From Synoicihabitans lomoniglobus (GTDB lineage Bacteria; Verrucomicrobiota; Verrucomicrobiia; Opitutales; Opitutaceae): DNA of 64,000 nucleotides. Below are positions 62,508 through 64,000 of the stretch, in pieces. The stretch is taken from positions 5,513,501-5,577,500 of the forward strand of contig NZ_CP119075.1 in NCBI RefSeq assembly GCF_029023725.1, read 5' to 3'. The notes beneath the pieces were generated by a model. That model had not been told where the DNA came from. It ran no database searches and saw only the letters and a program-made list of their open reading frames with translations. A program made the position numbers and the translations under genes. Within the stretch, counting starts at the first letter, position 1, and every line of letters begins with the position of its first letter.

Positions 62508-63872
62508 ATGGCCGAACCCGACCAATCCGATTTTTTTGGCGCCGCCTCCGCCAGCCGCGCCCCCGATGCCACGCCGACGTCCCCGGCCGCCCACCAACCC
62601 CTGGCGGCGCGCATGCGTCCGCAGTCGCTCGCCGAGATCGTGGGGCAGGAGCAACTCACGCGCGCCGGCAGCCTGTTGCCCCAGCTCATCACCACCGACC
62701 GATTCGGCAGTCTCCTGTTCTACGGCCCCCCGGGATGCGGCAAAACGAGCTTCGCCGAAGTGATTGCCCGCGAGACCAAGAGTCGGTTTGTGCGGATCAA
62801 CGCCGTGATGTCCAACGTGGCTGAGTTGCGCGAGATTCTCTCTATTGCCCGCAAGATGCCGGAGGCGCGCACGCTTCTCTTCATCGACGAGCTGCACCGC
62901 TTCAACAAAGCCCAGCAGGACCTGCTGCTCCCCGATGTCGAGGAGGGCAATGTGCGCTTGATCGGTGCGACGACGCACAATCCCGGTTTTTATGTGAATC
63001 CGCCGCTGTTGTCGCGTAGTCACCTCTTTCGGCTCGAACCCTTGTCGACCGAAGCCGTGGCGACCGTGTTGCGTCGGGCACTCGAAGACGGCGTGCGCGG
63101 GCTCGGCGAACACGGATTGAGCGCGGACGATGCCGTGTTGACCGATCTGGCCGTGCTGTGTGACGGGGACCTGCGCCGCGCCCTCAACGCGCTCGAAGTC
63201 ATTGCGCTTTCCCTCGACGGAAAAACCGCGATTGAGGCGACCGAGCTCGAGTCCTTCGCCCGGGAGCGGCGCATCCGCTACGACGCCAACGAGGACGAGC
63301 ATTACGACACGATTTCGGCCTTCATCAAAAGCTGTCGTGGCGGCGATCCCGACGCTGCTATGTATTGGCTGGCCAAGATGCTGGGCGGCGGAGAAGACCC
63401 GCGATTCATTGCCCGGCGCCTCGTGATTCTGGCGAGCGAGGACATCGGTCTCGCCGATCCCTTCGCGTTGCCGCTGGCGGTGGCCGCCCACCACGCCTGC
63501 GAGTTTGTTGGATTACCCGAGGCCGAACTCACGCTCGCTCACGCGACCTTGCACATTGCCTGCGCGCCCAAAAGCAACTCCGCCACCATGGCGCTCGCCG
63601 CCGCGAAGCAGGCGCTTAAATCAGCCCCGGTCCAGCCGGTGCCGACGACGTTGCGCGACAAAGGCGGCAAAGCCAGTAAGCGGGTGGGGCACGGCAAAGG
63701 TTACGAGTATTCGCACGATTTCCCCGAAGGCATCTCGGGCCAAAATTACCTCGAACAGCCGCTCAAACTCTATGAGCCGTCGTCCCATGGTCTGGAGGCG
63801 CGGATCGCCGATCGTCTTGCGCGCTGGGACGCCTTGCGGGCGGAGCGTCGCGCTGAACGAGACGAATCCTAA
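62508..63872 (+). CDS. rarA: Replication-associated recombination protein A (RarA/MgsA), AAA+ ATPase
   Basis: The 454-residue ATPase belongs to the RarA/MgsA/WRNIP1 family, which acts at stalled replication forks with SSB and recombination proteins. Walker A is GPPGCGKTS (73-81), Walker B is LLFIDELHRF (123-132), sensor 1 is IGATTHNPGF, and an arginine-finger region lies at LLSRSHLF. The C-terminal clamp and tetramerisation domains continue to about residue 425, with VRGKGYEYSHDF-like text (GHGKGYEYSHDFPEG). Length and motifs agree with the family. It starts at ATG 62508. Confidence 0.96.
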   Translation: MAEPDQSDFFGAASASRAPDATPTSPAAHQPLAARMRPQSLAEIVGQEQLTRAGSLLPQLITTDRFGSLLFYGPPGCGKTSFAEVIARETKSRFVRINAVMSNVAELREILSIARKMPEARTLLFIDELHRFNKAQQDLLLPDVEEGNVRLIGATTHNPGFYVNPPLLSRSHLFRLEPLSTEAVATVLRRALEDGVRGLGEHGLSADDAVLTDLAVLCDGDLRRALNALEVIALSLDGKTAIEATELESFARERRIRYDANEDEHYDTISAFIKSCRGGDPDAAMYWLAKMLGGGEDPRFIARRLVILASEDIGLADPFALPLAVAAHHACEFVGLPEAELTLAHATLHIACAPKSNSATMALAAAKQALKSAPVQPVPTTLRDKGGKASKRVGHGKGYEYSHDFPEGISGQNYLEQPLKLYEPSSHGLEARIADRLARWDALRAERRAERDES

Positions 63873-63890
63873 TTAACACGCTCAGCTCAA

Positions 63891-64000
63891 TTAATCGCTG
63901 ACATCGGGCAGTCGTCGACCGACGACCGCGCCGGCGATGGCGCACAGGGCGAATACGGCGAGTGCTAGGGGAGTGGATACGAGGGATAGCGCGCCCGTGA
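63891..64000 (-). CDS. C-terminal end of a membrane protein gene, cut by the right edge
   Basis: A minus-strand frame runs from the right edge to a stop at 63891-63893. The visible end has about 35 residues, with a hydrophobic segment (STPLALAVFALCAIAGAVVG) and a polar tail (RRLPDVSD). That is consistent with a C-terminal transmembrane helix. It converges on rarA. The family cannot be named from this piece. Confidence 0.4.
   Translation of the reverse strand, partial: TGALSLVSTPLALAVFALCAIAGAVVGRRLPDVSD

Noticed and set aside
1..64000. tRNA, rRNA or CRISPR arrays
   Set aside because: No cloverleaf with a GTTCGA-type T-arm and matching acceptor, no rRNA-like conserved block, and no regularly spaced direct repeats were recognised by eye.

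Overview
The window looks like chromosome from a Gram-negative, GC-rich bacterium of the Verrucomicrobiota, most likely an Opitutaceae relative. This is inferred from content: a very large TonB-dependent receptor carrying an 'LSPFEV' TonB-box-like stretch, tandem FG-GAP/ASPIC (CRTAC1-type) secreted proteins, a PadR plus duplicated-permease (ADOP-type) pair, and a long ThyX resembling the extended chlamydial-type enzymes. No rRNA, tRNA, CRISPR array or transposase was seen.

Layout. 1-3.3 kb: a large unrecognised protein cut by the left edge and a small membrane protein. 3.4-7.8 kb (minus strand): a compact sulfur operon made of a FadL-type outer-membrane channel, sulfide:quinone oxidoreductase, DUF1641 protein, single-Cys TusE/DsrC protein and DsrE-family protein. 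8.4-11.3 kb: a secreted protein with four tandem TonB C-terminal domains, converging on a double adenylate kinase whose second half looks catalytically dead. 11.3-15.8 kb: a structured leader, a 1240-residue TonB-dependent receptor and a clear terminator.

16-33.5 kb is the most unusual part. Two paralogous minus-strand modules (TPR protein plus FG-GAP protein) flank a plus-strand block with two giant FG-GAP/ASPIC proteins and an ankyrin/TonB_C fusion. A GT-C-like polytopic membrane protein stands at the divergent promoter. These look like one envelope-associated gene set that grew by duplication. Its function is unknown and it is my candidate for an undescribed system.

33.6-49.1 kb: a lipoprotein gene, then the complex I genes nuoBCDEFGHIJKLMN on the plus strand. 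nuoA is not in the window. An ORF6N-domain (phage-type DNA-binding) gene sits between nuoK and nuoL, and several internal junctions carry inverted-repeat elements. 49.2-64 kb: a GT-C-like glycosyltransferase, a CAP-domain secreted protein with two tandem C-terminal modules, a long ThyX, a small secreted protein, an endonuclease/exonuclease/phosphatase-family protein, PadR plus ADOP permease, a SixA-like phosphatase, a short ComEC with a coiled-coil partner, RarA, and the tail of a gene cut by the right edge.

The genes connect mainly through energy and the envelope. SQR and complex I both feed electrons to quinone. The FadL channel, TonB receptor, TonB_C proteins, lipoproteins and FG-GAP proteins all act in the outer membrane or periplasm.
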